Translations under genes and position numbers: made by a program | DNA from: Bacteroidota bacterium | GTDB taxonomy: Bacteria > Bacteroidota > Ignavibacteria > Ignavibacteriales > Melioribacteraceae | Length of the DNA stretch: 64,000 nt | Direction of reading: 5' to 3' | NCBI GenBank assembly: GCA_023381535.1 | Contig: JAMCSN010000108.1 | Span: 65,059-129,058 of the forward strand | The notes under the pieces: generated by a model | Database searches by the model: none | What the model was told of the DNA's origin: nothing | What the model saw: only the letters and a program-made list of their open reading frames with translations | Shown: positions 25,285-34,372 of the stretch, piece after piece | Layout of the letters: every line of letters begins with the position of its first letter | Position numbering within the stretch: position 1 is the first letter of the stretch

Positions 25285-27075
25285 ATGGCTGAAGAACAGA
25301 AAGACGATGAAATATTAGGCAAAGCGTACGATTCGAATTTGATGAGACGATTGCTGAAGTATGTCCAGCCGTACAAGAAATATGTTCTGCTTGCAATCTT
25401 GCTGAACATTTTGGTTGCGGCACTTGGACCGCTCCGTCCGTACCTCGGCAAAATTGCTTTCGATGATTACATTGCCGCGAAGAATTATCACGGCTTACTT
25501 TTAATTGCCGGAGCTCTGCTTGGCTCGCTCATCTTTCAAGCAATCGTTCAATACTTCCTAACTTATTATACAGAATTAATGGGGCAGAAAATCATTTTCG
25601 ATCTCCGCGTTCAAATCTTTTCGCATGTCCAAAAACTCGCACTCAAATATTTTGATAAGACTCCTATCGGCAGAACCGTTACGCGCGTAACGAACGATGT
25701 TGACGCGCTGAACGACATGTTTTCATCCGGCATCGTTGCAGTTTTCAGCGATGTGTTTGTGATTATCTGGATTTTCATCTTCATGTTCTCGATGTCTTGG
25801 GATTTGGCGCTCGTAACGCTTTCGGTTATTCCGTTTCTATTCTATGCGACTTTTTTGTTCAGAAAAAAAGTTCGGGAAGCTTACCGTGATGTGAGATTTC
25901 ATTTGGCGCGGCTGAATTCTTATATGCAGGAACATGTAACGGGAATGAACATCGTCCAGATATTTGCGAAAGAGAAAAGCGAGTTGAAAAAATTCTCTTC
26001 GATTAATTGGGATCATAGAACCGCCAACGTAAAATCAGTTTTTTATTACGCGGTGTTTTTCCCATTCGTCGAGTTTCTCAGTTCGATAACCGTTGCATTG
26101 ATCATTTGGTACGGCGGAGGAAAAGTTATTCAGGAACATTTAACGATCGGAATTTTATTTGCGTTTCTTCAGTACACCGAAATGTTCTGGCGTCCCGTGC
26201 GCGATCTATCTGAAAAATATAATATTCTTCAGACGGCAATGGCTTCATCGGAAAGAATTTTCAAACTGTTAGATAACAAAACTTTCATCAACGATCCGGA
26301 AATTCCTGTTCAGCCGGAAAACGTTAAAGGCGCGATTGAGTTCAACAACGTTTGGTTCGCTTACAATCCGGGCGAGCATGTTCTGAAAAATGTCTCGTTC
26401 AAAATAAATCCGGGTGAAACCGTTGCAATAGTCGGTGCTACCGGTGCGGGTAAAACAAGTTTGATTAACATACTCACGCGTTTCTATGATATCGAAAAAG
26501 GCAGTATCACTCTTGATGGTACCGACATTCGCGAGATCAAAAAACATGAATTGAGAAAATACATTTCATTGGTACTGCAAGACGTATTTCTTTTCAGCGG
26601 GACAATCAAATCAAATATTTCTTTGGGATCGGATCAAATAAGCGACGAACAAATAGTTGAAGCCGCAAAAACAGTCGGCGCGCATAAATTCATTTCCCAG
26701 CTTCCAAATGGATATGACGAAGAAGTAAAAGAAAAAGGGGCGACGCTAAGTGTAGGGCAGAAACAATTAATTTCTTTTGCGAGAGCGCTTGCTTATAACC
26801 CGCAAATCCTTATTTTGGATGAAGCAACTTCAAGCATTGATACGGAATCCGAACAACTGATTCAGAATGCGATTGAAAAACTTTTGGTAGGAAGAACATC
26901 AATTGTTATTGCGCACCGTCTTTCTACGATTCAGAATGCTGACAAGATTTTGGTTATGCACAAAGGGGAATTGAAAGAGAGCGGAACGCATCAAGAACTT
27001 TTGGCAAAGAAGGGAATCTATTACAGACTTTATCAGCTTCAATATAAAGATCAAGAGATTGTCAAAACAGTCTAA
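25285..27075 (+). CDS. ABC exporter half-transporter, catalytic-site subunit
   Basis: 596 residues, second half of the heterodimer: transmembrane domain (about 30-325), then nucleotide-binding domain with Walker A GATGAGKTS near 383, signature LSVGQKQL near 489 and a canonical Walker B with Glu (ILILDEATSSID near 509). The signature is altered (second Gly to Val), which in the assembled dimer faces the Asp-containing Walker B of the partner; both defects therefore sit in the same composite ATP site, leaving one competent site. Five-base gap from the first subunit and ten bases before fbp, so all three are likely cotranscribed. Confidence 0.9.
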   Translation: MAEEQKDDEILGKAYDSNLMRRLLKYVQPYKKYVLLAILLNILVAALGPLRPYLGKIAFDDYIAAKNYHGLLLIAGALLGSLIFQAIVQYFLTYYTELMGQKIIFDLRVQIFSHVQKLALKYFDKTPIGRTVTRVTNDVDALNDMFSSGIVAVFSDVFVIIWIFIFMFSMSWDLALVTLSVIPFLFYATFLFRKKVREAYRDVRFHLARLNSYMQEHVTGMNIVQIFAKEKSELKKFSSINWDHRTANVKSVFYYAVFFPFVEFLSSITVALIIWYGGGKVIQEHLTIGILFAFLQYTEMFWRPVRDLSEKYNILQTAMASSERIFKLLDNKTFINDPEIPVQPENVKGAIEFNNVWFAYNPGEHVLKNVSFKINPGETVAIVGATGAGKTSLINILTRFYDIEKGSITLDGTDIREIKKHELRKYISLVLQDVFLFSGTIKSNISLGSDQISDEQIVEAAKTVGAHKFISQLPNGYDEEVKEKGATLSVGQKQLISFARALAYNPQILILDEATSSIDTESEQLIQNAIEKLLVGRTSIVIAHRLSTIQNADKILVMHKGELKESGTHQELLAKKGIYYRLYQLQYKDQEIVKTV

Positions 27076-27085
27076 GGGAGGATAG

Positions 27086-28099
27086 ATGGCAACACGATTC
27101 ATGACTTTGCCCCGCCATATTTTGGAAGGCGAAAAACAACACCCGGAAGCAACCGGAGAACTTTCTGCAATTCTACTTCAACTTGGTTTAGCCGCAAAAA
27201 TAATCTCACTCGAAGTTAACAAAGCCGGACTGGTTGATATTCTTGGATTCACAGGCGAGAATAATAAATCCGGCGACCAGGTAAAGAAACTTGATATTTA
27301 CGCGCACGAGATGCTGATTAGAGCGATGGACCACGGCGGACATTTCTGCGTTATGGCTTCCGAAGAAGAAGAAGATATCATTCACCTTCCGCCGAATAAA
27401 AAAATCGGCAAATATGTTTTACTTTTCGATCCGCTCGACGGCTCATCCAATATCGACGCCAACATCAGCATCGGAACAATTTTCTCGATTTATAAAAGAG
27501 TTAGCGAAGGGACCGGACCCGGAACGCGCGAAGACTGCCTTCAACCCGGATACAAACAAGAAGTTGCCGGTTATGTTGTTTACGGCTCGAGCACAATTCT
27601 GGTTTATACAACAGGTCACGGCGTTCACGGATTCACGCTGGATCCGGCATTTGGAGAATTTCTTCTTTCGCACGAGAATATTCAAATTCCGAAGAAAGGA
27701 AGAATTTATAGTTTGAACGAAGGAAATTATTTTTCGTGGCCTCAAGGATTGAAGAATTACATTAAGCATCTTCAGGCAAATCAGTTTGACGGGAAACCGT
27801 ATCAAGCACGTTACGTCGGATCGATGGTTGCCGATATTCACCGCACACTTTTGTACGGCGGCATATTTATTTATCCCGGTGATAAGCGTAACAAGAAAGG
27901 TAAATTGCGCTTAATGTATGAGTGCAATCCGATGTCGTTTATTGTTGAAGCCGCTGGTGGGCGAGCAACTGACGGCAAGAAAAGAATTTTGGAAATACAA
28001 CCGGAGTCGCTGCATGAACGAACGCCGATTTATATTGGAAGCAAAGAAGATGTGTTGCTTGTAGAAAAATTTCTACAAGAAGCGGGTGATGGTGAATAA
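27086..28099 (+). CDS. fbp: class I fructose-1,6-bisphosphatase
   Basis: Gluconeogenic hydrolysis of fructose 1,6-bisphosphate to fructose 6-phosphate. 337 residues; metal-binding region MASEEEEDII and LLFDPLDGSSNIDANISIGT (near 110-135), and the substrate-binding RYVGSMVADIHRTLLYGG and AGGRATDGK stretches of the class I family. GGGAGG (27074-27080 area) gives a strong ribosome site. Ends a probable ABC exporter-fbp transcript; the link is positional only. Confidence 0.96.
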   Translation: MATRFMTLPRHILEGEKQHPEATGELSAILLQLGLAAKIISLEVNKAGLVDILGFTGENNKSGDQVKKLDIYAHEMLIRAMDHGGHFCVMASEEEEDIIHLPPNKKIGKYVLLFDPLDGSSNIDANISIGTIFSIYKRVSEGTGPGTREDCLQPGYKQEVAGYVVYGSSTILVYTTGHGVHGFTLDPAFGEFLLSHENIQIPKKGRIYSLNEGNYFSWPQGLKNYIKHLQANQFDGKPYQARYVGSMVADIHRTLLYGGIFIYPGDKRNKKGKLRLMYECNPMSFIVEAAGGRATDGKKRILEIQPESLHERTPIYIGSKEDVLLVEKFLQEAGDGE

Positions 28100-28110
28100 T
28101 TAATTGAGAA

Positions 28111-28129
28111 TCCGCCAGCAATCGGCGGA
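28111..28129. repeat. palindrome TCCGCC-N7-GGCGGA
   Basis: Same six-bp arms as 5091-5105 but with a 7-base loop, just after fbp. It sits between copies of ATTGAGAAT/ATTCTCAATT words that run to the convergent small gene at 28204. Confidence 0.6.
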
Positions 28130-28203
28130 CAAGTTGCGAATGGAGAATTCTCAATTTGCAATTCCTCGCCTCGCTGCATTCACATTAAGCGAGTCGAAGC
28201 GGG

Positions 28204-28470
28204 TCAATTCTCAATTTTCGAGAGTTCTTCCGAAATCTTTTTTGCCAGTTCTTCTTTTGTTATTCCAACAATCTTAAGTTTTGCGGAACGAACCAACACT
28301 TCCGGTGCGTCGCCTTCACCTTTCACGAATCTATATAGATTAAAACCAAGCCGGTTTCTGTCATTCATTATCGGAATATTTTCTTTGAAGCTTTCTGCAA
28401 TGTTGTAGCATTGTTTTTCGAGCGATGATTCCGGAAAGTATTTAGTTGCCGGAGGCGGTAGAGAGGTCAT
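28204..28470 (-). CDS. hypothetical protein (88 aa)
   Basis: Not recognised. 88 residues, soluble, with a Pro-rich start (MTSLPPPATKYFPES), a middle with RNRLGFNLYRFVKGEGDAPEVLV and a Lys/Glu helical tail; no membrane segment or cysteine motif. AGGA seven bases before the ATG supports translation. The last codons are built from repeat-like intergenic DNA (ATTGAGAATTGA), so the natural C-terminus may have been shorter. Convergent with fbp. Confidence 0.55.
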   Translation of the reverse strand: MTSLPPPATKYFPESSLEKQCYNIAESFKENIPIMNDRNRLGFNLYRFVKGEGDAPEVLVRSAKLKIVGITKEELAKKISEELSKIEN

Positions 28471-28555
28471 AATTCAATCCTGATAATTTTGCTTGAACAA
28501 AAATAAAGAAGAACGCTTTTACTAACAACACTTTTATCCTATGTTTTATGCGGGT

Positions 28556-28585
28556 TGGAAGCAAATTTTGAATTATCTAAATTTG
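28556..28585 (+). promoter_or_regulatory. Bacteroidetes-type promoter for the LPS genes
   Basis: TTG at 28556-28558 and TAAATTTG at 28578-28585 with a 19-base spacer match the Bacteroidetes consensus. Transcription would begin close to the TTG codon at 28608, giving a very short leader. Confidence 0.5.
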
Positions 28586-28607
28586 CACCAATAACATTGC
28601 GAAACAT

Positions 28608-29594
28608 TTGGACAACAGTTCCGTAAATAAAATACTGATAATCAGGCTGAGTTCTCTCGGCGACATTCTTCTTACAACACCGGTTTTAAGAGCAATTAAG
28701 AAAAAATATCCGTCAGCAAGAATCGATTTTGTAGTTAAGAAAGATTTTGAAGATGCAATTTTATTCAATCCAAACCTCGCCAGAATTTATGCTTACGATA
28801 AAAATCAGACCGAACGATTAACAACCGAACTGCATTCCCGCAACTACGATTTGATTATTGATCTTCAGAACAATTTTAGAAGCAGGGCATTAACCCGTTC
28901 GTTAAAAGTGAGGACGAGACGATTTAAAAAGCCGACTATAAAAAAAATGCTGCTCGTTTGGTTTAAAATTAATTTGTTGCGTGAATCTAAAACAATAACA
29001 CAGCGATACGCTGAAGCAGCGAATGTTTTTCTCGACAATGATGGATTAAATCTCTTTTTGCCGGATAATATTTCACCCACTCTCGACCCGCAAAAAAAAT
29101 ATATCGGGTTTTGTCCCGGTGCAAAACATTTTACCAAACGGTGGCTTGCCGAGTATTTTGTTGAGTTGGGGAACGAACTCGCAAAATTTGGTTACACGGT
29201 CGTTTTATTTGGTGGGAAAACGGAAAAAGAACTTTGTGCAGAACTCGCGAACAAAATCAACGGCAGCGTAAACTTGCAGACCGGGAATAATCTTTTTCAA
29301 ATTGCCGCAGATATGAAACTGTGCAAGCTGGTTATATCCAACGATTCCGGTTTGATGCACACGGCGTCGGCAGTAGGCGTTCCGGTTACTGCTATATTCG
29401 GTTCCTCCGTTAAGGAATTCGGATTCGCACCGTACGGAGTGAAAAATTTAATCTTAGAAAATAAATCGTTATCTTGCAGACCGTGCAGCCACATTGGAAA
29501 ATCTATCTGTCCTAAAGGGCATTTCAATTGCATGAAAGAAATTAAACCACAATTTGTTTTGAAGAGTATTGAAAAATCTCTTGCGGAACTATGA
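28608..29594 (+). CDS. glycosyltransferase family 9 (heptosyltransferase-like)
   Basis: 328-residue GT9 enzyme, related to ADP-heptose:LPS heptosyltransferases of the inner core. N-terminal ILIIRLSSLGDILLTTPVL (near 10-27) and the C-terminal donor site ISNDSGLMHTASAVGVPVTAIFGSS (near 250) are diagnostic; a CRPCSHIGKSICPKGHFNCM stretch near 290 holds the Cys cluster found in many GT9 proteins. TTG at 28608 is the only plausible start. Its stop codon overlaps the ATG of the Kdo transferase, fixing its role in LPS assembly, although the exact acceptor is unknown. Confidence 0.88.
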   Translation: MDNSSVNKILIIRLSSLGDILLTTPVLRAIKKKYPSARIDFVVKKDFEDAILFNPNLARIYAYDKNQTERLTTELHSRNYDLIIDLQNNFRSRALTRSLKVRTRRFKKPTIKKMLLVWFKINLLRESKTITQRYAEAANVFLDNDGLNLFLPDNISPTLDPQKKYIGFCPGAKHFTKRWLAEYFVELGNELAKFGYTVVLFGGKTEKELCAELANKINGSVNLQTGNNLFQIAADMKLCKLVISNDSGLMHTASAVGVPVTAIFGSSVKEFGFAPYGVKNLILENKSLSCRPCSHIGKSICPKGHFNCMKEIKPQFVLKSIEKSLAEL

Positions 29595-30868
29595 ATAGAG
29601 TTTGGTATTTAATTTACAATGGTCTTGTAATCCCGCTGATAAAATTTCTTCTTCTTTTCGGCAAGATGTTCAATCCCAAGATAAGAACGGGCATCGAAGG
29701 AAGAAAAAAACTTTTCGAAAACCTGATCATTGATTTGACCGGAATAGATAGACACAAAAAAATGATCTGGTTCCATTCCTCATCGATGGGAGAATTTGAA
29801 CAAGCTAAACCGATCATTGAAAAAATTAAAGAGAAGAAAAATGTTAACATTCTCATCACATTTTTTTCTCCGTCCGGTTATACCAATTCACTCAAATATC
29901 CTCACGCCGATGTGATTGCCTATTTTCCATACGATACGCCTATGATGACAAGCCGCTTCTTGAATCTCGTCCGTCCGCAGATCGCTGTGTTCATGCGTTA
30001 CGATATATGGCCGAACATGATATGGCAGCTTGAGCAAAAAAAAATTCCATGTTACATAGCCGACGCAACTATGAAATCAAAAACTCCGCGTAAATTGCCG
30101 CTTGCTAAAAGTTTTCATAAGTCGCTCTATTCAAGTGTAACAAAAATTCTTGCCGTTTCCCAAAACGATGTCGATAACTTCAGTGCATTCAACATTGATA
30201 AATCAAAACTGGAAAAAGTCGGCGATACAAGATTCGATAGAGTTTATCAGAAAAGTCTTGAAGCGAAGGAGAGAAAACTTTTCAAAGACAAATTTTTTGA
30301 CGGCAAGAAAGTATTTGTGTTCGGCAGTTCATGGGAAAACGACGAGGAGGTAATGCTTCCCGCGCTGCTGAAATTAATGGAGTATGACGACGACGTTGTT
30401 ACGCTTATCGTTCCGCACGAGCCGACAATTTTGCATATTGAAAACACAGAGCATACCATAAAAAATGAATTCAAGACCATTCGTTTTTCCGATCTCAACA
30501 ATTACAAAGGCGAACGGATAATTATTATTGATTCTATCGGTATCCTTCTGACGTTGTACACTTATGCGGATGTTGCTTACGTCGGCGGAAGTTTTAAGCA
30601 GGGGATTCATAATGTTCTCGAGCCGGCAGTTTACGGAATTCCGGTTCTATTCGGCCCGAAACATGAAAACAGTCAAGAGGCGGTTCATCTTGCAAAGATC
30701 GGCGGCGGCTTTGTTATTCATAACAAAAAAGAAGCTTACAGAGTTTTGCGAACACTCTTTACCGATAAAGAGACGCGCGAGAAAGCCGGTAAGATTTGCG
30801 CCGAGTACGTAAAAGAAAACTTGGGAGCCACAACTAAAATCCTCGGCGAAATAACCAAATACGTCTAG
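29591..30868 (+). CDS. waaA: 3-deoxy-D-manno-octulosonic acid (Kdo) transferase
   Basis: Transfers Kdo from CMP-Kdo to lipid A. 425 residues: N-terminal membrane anchor and Kdo-transferase domain (GRKKLFEN near 37, IWFHSSSMGEFEQAKPII near 57) and a GT-B C-terminal half with GDTRFDRV near 212, YVGGSFKQGIHNVLEPAVYG near 330. Coupled to the GT9 gene by a four-base overlap (ATGA). With lipid A genes absent here, this pair is an isolated LPS core unit. Confidence 0.94.
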   Translation: MNRVWYLIYNGLVIPLIKFLLLFGKMFNPKIRTGIEGRKKLFENLIIDLTGIDRHKKMIWFHSSSMGEFEQAKPIIEKIKEKKNVNILITFFSPSGYTNSLKYPHADVIAYFPYDTPMMTSRFLNLVRPQIAVFMRYDIWPNMIWQLEQKKIPCYIADATMKSKTPRKLPLAKSFHKSLYSSVTKILAVSQNDVDNFSAFNIDKSKLEKVGDTRFDRVYQKSLEAKERKLFKDKFFDGKKVFVFGSSWENDEEVMLPALLKLMEYDDDVVTLIVPHEPTILHIENTEHTIKNEFKTIRFSDLNNYKGERIIIIDSIGILLTLYTYADVAYVGGSFKQGIHNVLEPAVYGIPVLFGPKHENSQEAVHLAKIGGGFVIHNKKEAYRVLRTLFTDKETREKAGKICAEYVKENLGATTKILGEITKYV

Positions 30869-30949
30869 TTGTCAATCCCGGTTAATCTGCGAAGCTTCAT
30901 TTCATATTTAATTTCGTTCGTCTATTTCATAAATTGAATTCAGTATTTA

Positions 30950-33900
30950 ATGAGCTTTGAACCTATGATTTCATCTATGGACAGAACGTTCGAAAAATCC
31001 GGCGCAGAGGTTTCATTCAAAGAAATTCTGGAATACGCCCCCGTCGGCATTTTAATATTTCAGCGCGATGGAAAAATTAAGTTTGCGAACAATAATCTTT
31101 TTGCGTTCAAAAATGTTCTCGGCGGCAACCCAAGCGAAGTTATCGGTAGAAGCATTTTTGAATATAGACTTTTCGAATCGGTAGATATCAGAAACGATCT
31201 TGATACGATCAAAAACGGCGGCGCATTCGAAAGGGAAATCACAACCTCGCGCACGTTAAGCGGCGGGAAAGTTACGCTGTTTCTTAAAGGCTCGCCGATA
31301 ATCATCGACGACGAATTCAGCGGCGGAGTTTTAATTCTTGAAGACATAAAACAAAAAGCGGAAGTATCGGAATTATCACTCGGGCAATCGGCAAAATTCA
31401 GAGACTTCCTCGGATCAATTTCCGATTTTTACCTTATGGCGGACACAGACGGCGGTGTGAAGTTTCATTCTCAAAAAAACGCCGACATGTTTGACTTCAT
31501 ATTCGACGCCGAAACATTAAAGACAACGCCGCAAACAAAAAAGTTATCGTCCTTTCTTTTTAAGAATTTGCTGGAAAACGTTGTTAGCTCAAACCAAGCT
31601 TTATCAACACAATTCCCGTTCGAGAAAGATTCCCGCAATTACATTGCAAGCGTAACTCTAGTTCCGTTTTCGGAAGACGGTTTCTCCGTTGACTTCGTTA
31701 CGGTTCTGTTGAAAATGTTGACTAAAGAAACGGAAGAACCAACGCTGTCCGCCGAAGAAATAGACGAGTTATCAAAATACCAGCAGATAACCGCGAACGT
31801 GGTTGACGGATTAATCGGCTTGAACAAGTCCGGCAAGATAGTCTTCTGGAATGAATCGTCCGCAAAAATCTTTGGGTTGGCTCGCAGCGAGGTGTACGGA
31901 AAATTTATCGGTAAAATCCTTCCGGCGATTGACGAAAAATATTTTGAAGAAATTCAAAACAGTCTGAAAGAGAATAAAACGTGGCAAAGTGAAATAAAAG
32001 TCGGTGAAGACGAAAGTATTGCAGAATACTTTTTCTTGAAGGGCGGCGTAATCGGTGAAGAAGCCGATGAAACCATCATGCTTCTTTGTTCGAACGTTAC
32101 CGAAAGAATTAGAAAAGAGAACGAACTTAAAAAATCCGAAGAGCGCTTTCGCAATATTGTTACTAACTCACACGATTTTATCTGCACGCTCGATCTCAGA
32201 GGTTTGATAACGTACGCCAACCCAAGGTTCCTTGAAGTTTTTCAATACGGTGAAGATGAACTTAGAAACGTTCGTTTTGCAGAGCTGATCGATTCATATT
32301 TCTTGATGCAGAATTCGTTTACTCTTTCGGATGTAGCTACGAAGAATCTTCAATCGGCAGAACTTCCGCTTATAACTAAGATGGGACAAAAGATTCACGT
32401 CCTCGCAAGCTTTGCTACCGTTAAAGATATCACCGGCACGGTTCAGTATTATAACGTAATATTGACCGACATTACGTTAAAGAAAGAATCGGAAAAAGAT
32501 CTTCTGCTGATCAGATCGGTCTTCGAAGCGTCACAGGACGGCATCGCGCTCATCAGCAAAAACAGATTTGTTTTGGTGAACGATTCATTTGTAAAAATGT
32601 TCGGTTACCGTTCTGCGAGCGAAATTTTGGGAGAGAACCCGGTTAAGTTTGCGGATAAAAAAGATAAAGAAAAACTATCACGTTACATGGAGCTTGCCGA
32701 CGAGAAAAACGAATCGCCGTCGCGATACAGTTTTACCGGAGTGCGGAGAGACAAGTCGATAGTTGAGATTGAAAATTCCGTTTCATCGTATCAAATAGAA
32801 AACGAAAATTTTTTGGTTTGGGTTTTCCGTGATGTTACCGAAGAGAAGAAAGCGCAGAATGAATTGCTCGCTTCCGAAGAAAGGTACAGAAGCATCACCG
32901 AGAATATTAACGAATGCATCTGGACTGCTGAGAATAAAGGCGGTCAGCTCCAGGCAGTTTTTTATACACCGGCAATTAGAAGAATTACCAGTTATGATGC
33001 ACAGCAATTTCTGGATGATCCTGAACTGTGGGGAAAAATTATTCACCCCGACGACGCTGATTTTGTGGGCGACAAACTTGATAAACTTTACAAAAACCGT
33101 TCAAGAAATTCCGAAACTCTTGAATACAGAATAATTGATTCCTCGGGAAATGTAATCTGGATCGAAAATAAAATTTCGATAATCCGGGATGCAAAGGGAA
33201 GAATCCAAAAAATTTTCGGAATCATCAGCGACATTACAATTCCAAAACGTGCAGAAGAGGAACTAAAAAAATCCGCACAAGAGCTGAAAGAATCGAACGA
33301 GACGAAGGACCGGTTCATATCAATAGTTTCTCACGATTTGCGCACGCCGTTTAGTTCGATTCTCGGCTTTACCGATTTGCTCTTAACAGACGATGAGTTA
33401 GATGAAGAAAAGAAAAAACAGTACGTCGAGTTTATACAAGAATCATCCAAGAGCATGCTGAGTTTAGTTAACTCTCTGCTGGATTGGACGCGGCTTCAAA
33501 CAGGAAGAATAAAATTTGAACCTGAGCGGATAAACGTGAAATATGTCATCTCAAAAGCGATTCAGATTTTATCCGGCACTGCATTGCAGAAACATATTAA
33601 CCTTGTTTCCGATCTTACAAAAGATTTTTACGTTCACGCCGATGAGAATCTTCTCCTCCAAGTCTTCAATAATTTGATTTCGAACGCGATTAAGTTTACC
33701 AAACCGAACGGCAATATAAAGATTGATGCGACTGCCGATATTGAAAAACGGCAGGTTCGTTTCAGTGTGAAAGACGACGGCATCGGTATCAAAAAAGAAG
33801 ATATAGCCAAACTTTTCAAGATAGATTCTAAATTCACAACAGCAGGAACGGAAGGAGAAAAAGGAAGCGGACTCGGACTTTCGCTCGTTCACGAAATCAT

Positions 33901-34363
33901 AAATAAACACGGCGGAAATATTTGGGTTGAAAGCGAATACGGACACGGAGCAGAGTTTATTTTTACGATTCCGGTTTCATCGACCTACATACTTCTTGTT
34001 GATGACGCAAAGATGGATAGAGTTCTTTACTCAAAACTTCTGAAGAACCTGATGCCGAACTACAGCGTGCTCGAAGCGGAGAACGGTCGTCATGCACTCG
34101 ACGTGATCAAACAATATTCGCCGGCACTTATTATTACAGATCATCACATGCCGCTTATGAGCGGATACGATCTTGTGAAGCAGTTGAACGTGACTGAATT
34201 GAAATACAAACCGCCGGTAATTATTCTGAGCGGGGACATAACAAAATCGATTGAAGAAGAATACAAATCAATCGGCGTTGAATACATTTTTCAGAAACCG
34301 GTCAATCTCGGCAATTTCAAAAACGCGATCGAGAATTCTCTGCGCAAAGCAATTTACACGTGA
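30950..34363 (+). CDS. multi-PAS hybrid sensor histidine kinase
   Basis: Large soluble kinase of 1137 residues with no membrane segment. PAS-type repeats start near residues 25, 275, 395, 521 and 641 (for example SEERFRNIVTNSHDFICTLD, and RSVFEASQDGIALISKNRFV), and a degenerate one lies near 140. HisKA has the phosphoacceptor in SIVSHDLRTPFSS near 795; HATPase shows NLISNAIKF near 905 and GSGLGLSLVHEI near 977. A C-terminal receiver starts at YILLVDDAKMDR (near 1012) with the Asp in IITDHHMPL near 1064. Senses an unknown cytoplasmic signal, perhaps redox or oxygen through one PAS; no output regulator is adjacent. ATG at 30950 or 30965. Confidence 0.9.
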   Translation: MSFEPMISSMDRTFEKSGAEVSFKEILEYAPVGILIFQRDGKIKFANNNLFAFKNVLGGNPSEVIGRSIFEYRLFESVDIRNDLDTIKNGGAFEREITTSRTLSGGKVTLFLKGSPIIIDDEFSGGVLILEDIKQKAEVSELSLGQSAKFRDFLGSISDFYLMADTDGGVKFHSQKNADMFDFIFDAETLKTTPQTKKLSSFLFKNLLENVVSSNQALSTQFPFEKDSRNYIASVTLVPFSEDGFSVDFVTVLLKMLTKETEEPTLSAEEIDELSKYQQITANVVDGLIGLNKSGKIVFWNESSAKIFGLARSEVYGKFIGKILPAIDEKYFEEIQNSLKENKTWQSEIKVGEDESIAEYFFLKGGVIGEEADETIMLLCSNVTERIRKENELKKSEERFRNIVTNSHDFICTLDLRGLITYANPRFLEVFQYGEDELRNVRFAELIDSYFLMQNSFTLSDVATKNLQSAELPLITKMGQKIHVLASFATVKDITGTVQYYNVILTDITLKKESEKDLLLIRSVFEASQDGIALISKNRFVLVNDSFVKMFGYRSASEILGENPVKFADKKDKEKLSRYMELADEKNESPSRYSFTGVRRDKSIVEIENSVSSYQIENENFLVWVFRDVTEEKKAQNELLASEERYRSITENINECIWTAENKGGQLQAVFYTPAIRRITSYDAQQFLDDPELWGKIIHPDDADFVGDKLDKLYKNRSRNSETLEYRIIDSSGNVIWIENKISIIRDAKGRIQKIFGIISDITIPKRAEEELKKSAQELKESNETKDRFISIVSHDLRTPFSSILGFTDLLLTDDELDEEKKKQYVEFIQESSKSMLSLVNSLLDWTRLQTGRIKFEPERINVKYVISKAIQILSGTALQKHINLVSDLTKDFYVHADENLLLQVFNNLISNAIKFTKPNGNIKIDATADIEKRQVRFSVKDDGIGIKKEDIAKLFKIDSKFTTAGTEGEKGSGLGLSLVHEIINKHGGNIWVESEYGHGAEFIFTIPVSSTYILLVDDAKMDRVLYSKLLKNLMPNYSVLEAENGRHALDVIKQYSPALIITDHHMPLMSGYDLVKQLNVTELKYKPPVIILSGDITKSIEEEYKSIGVEYIFQKPVNLGNFKNAIENSLRKAIYT

Positions 34364-34372
34364 TGCTTAGCG

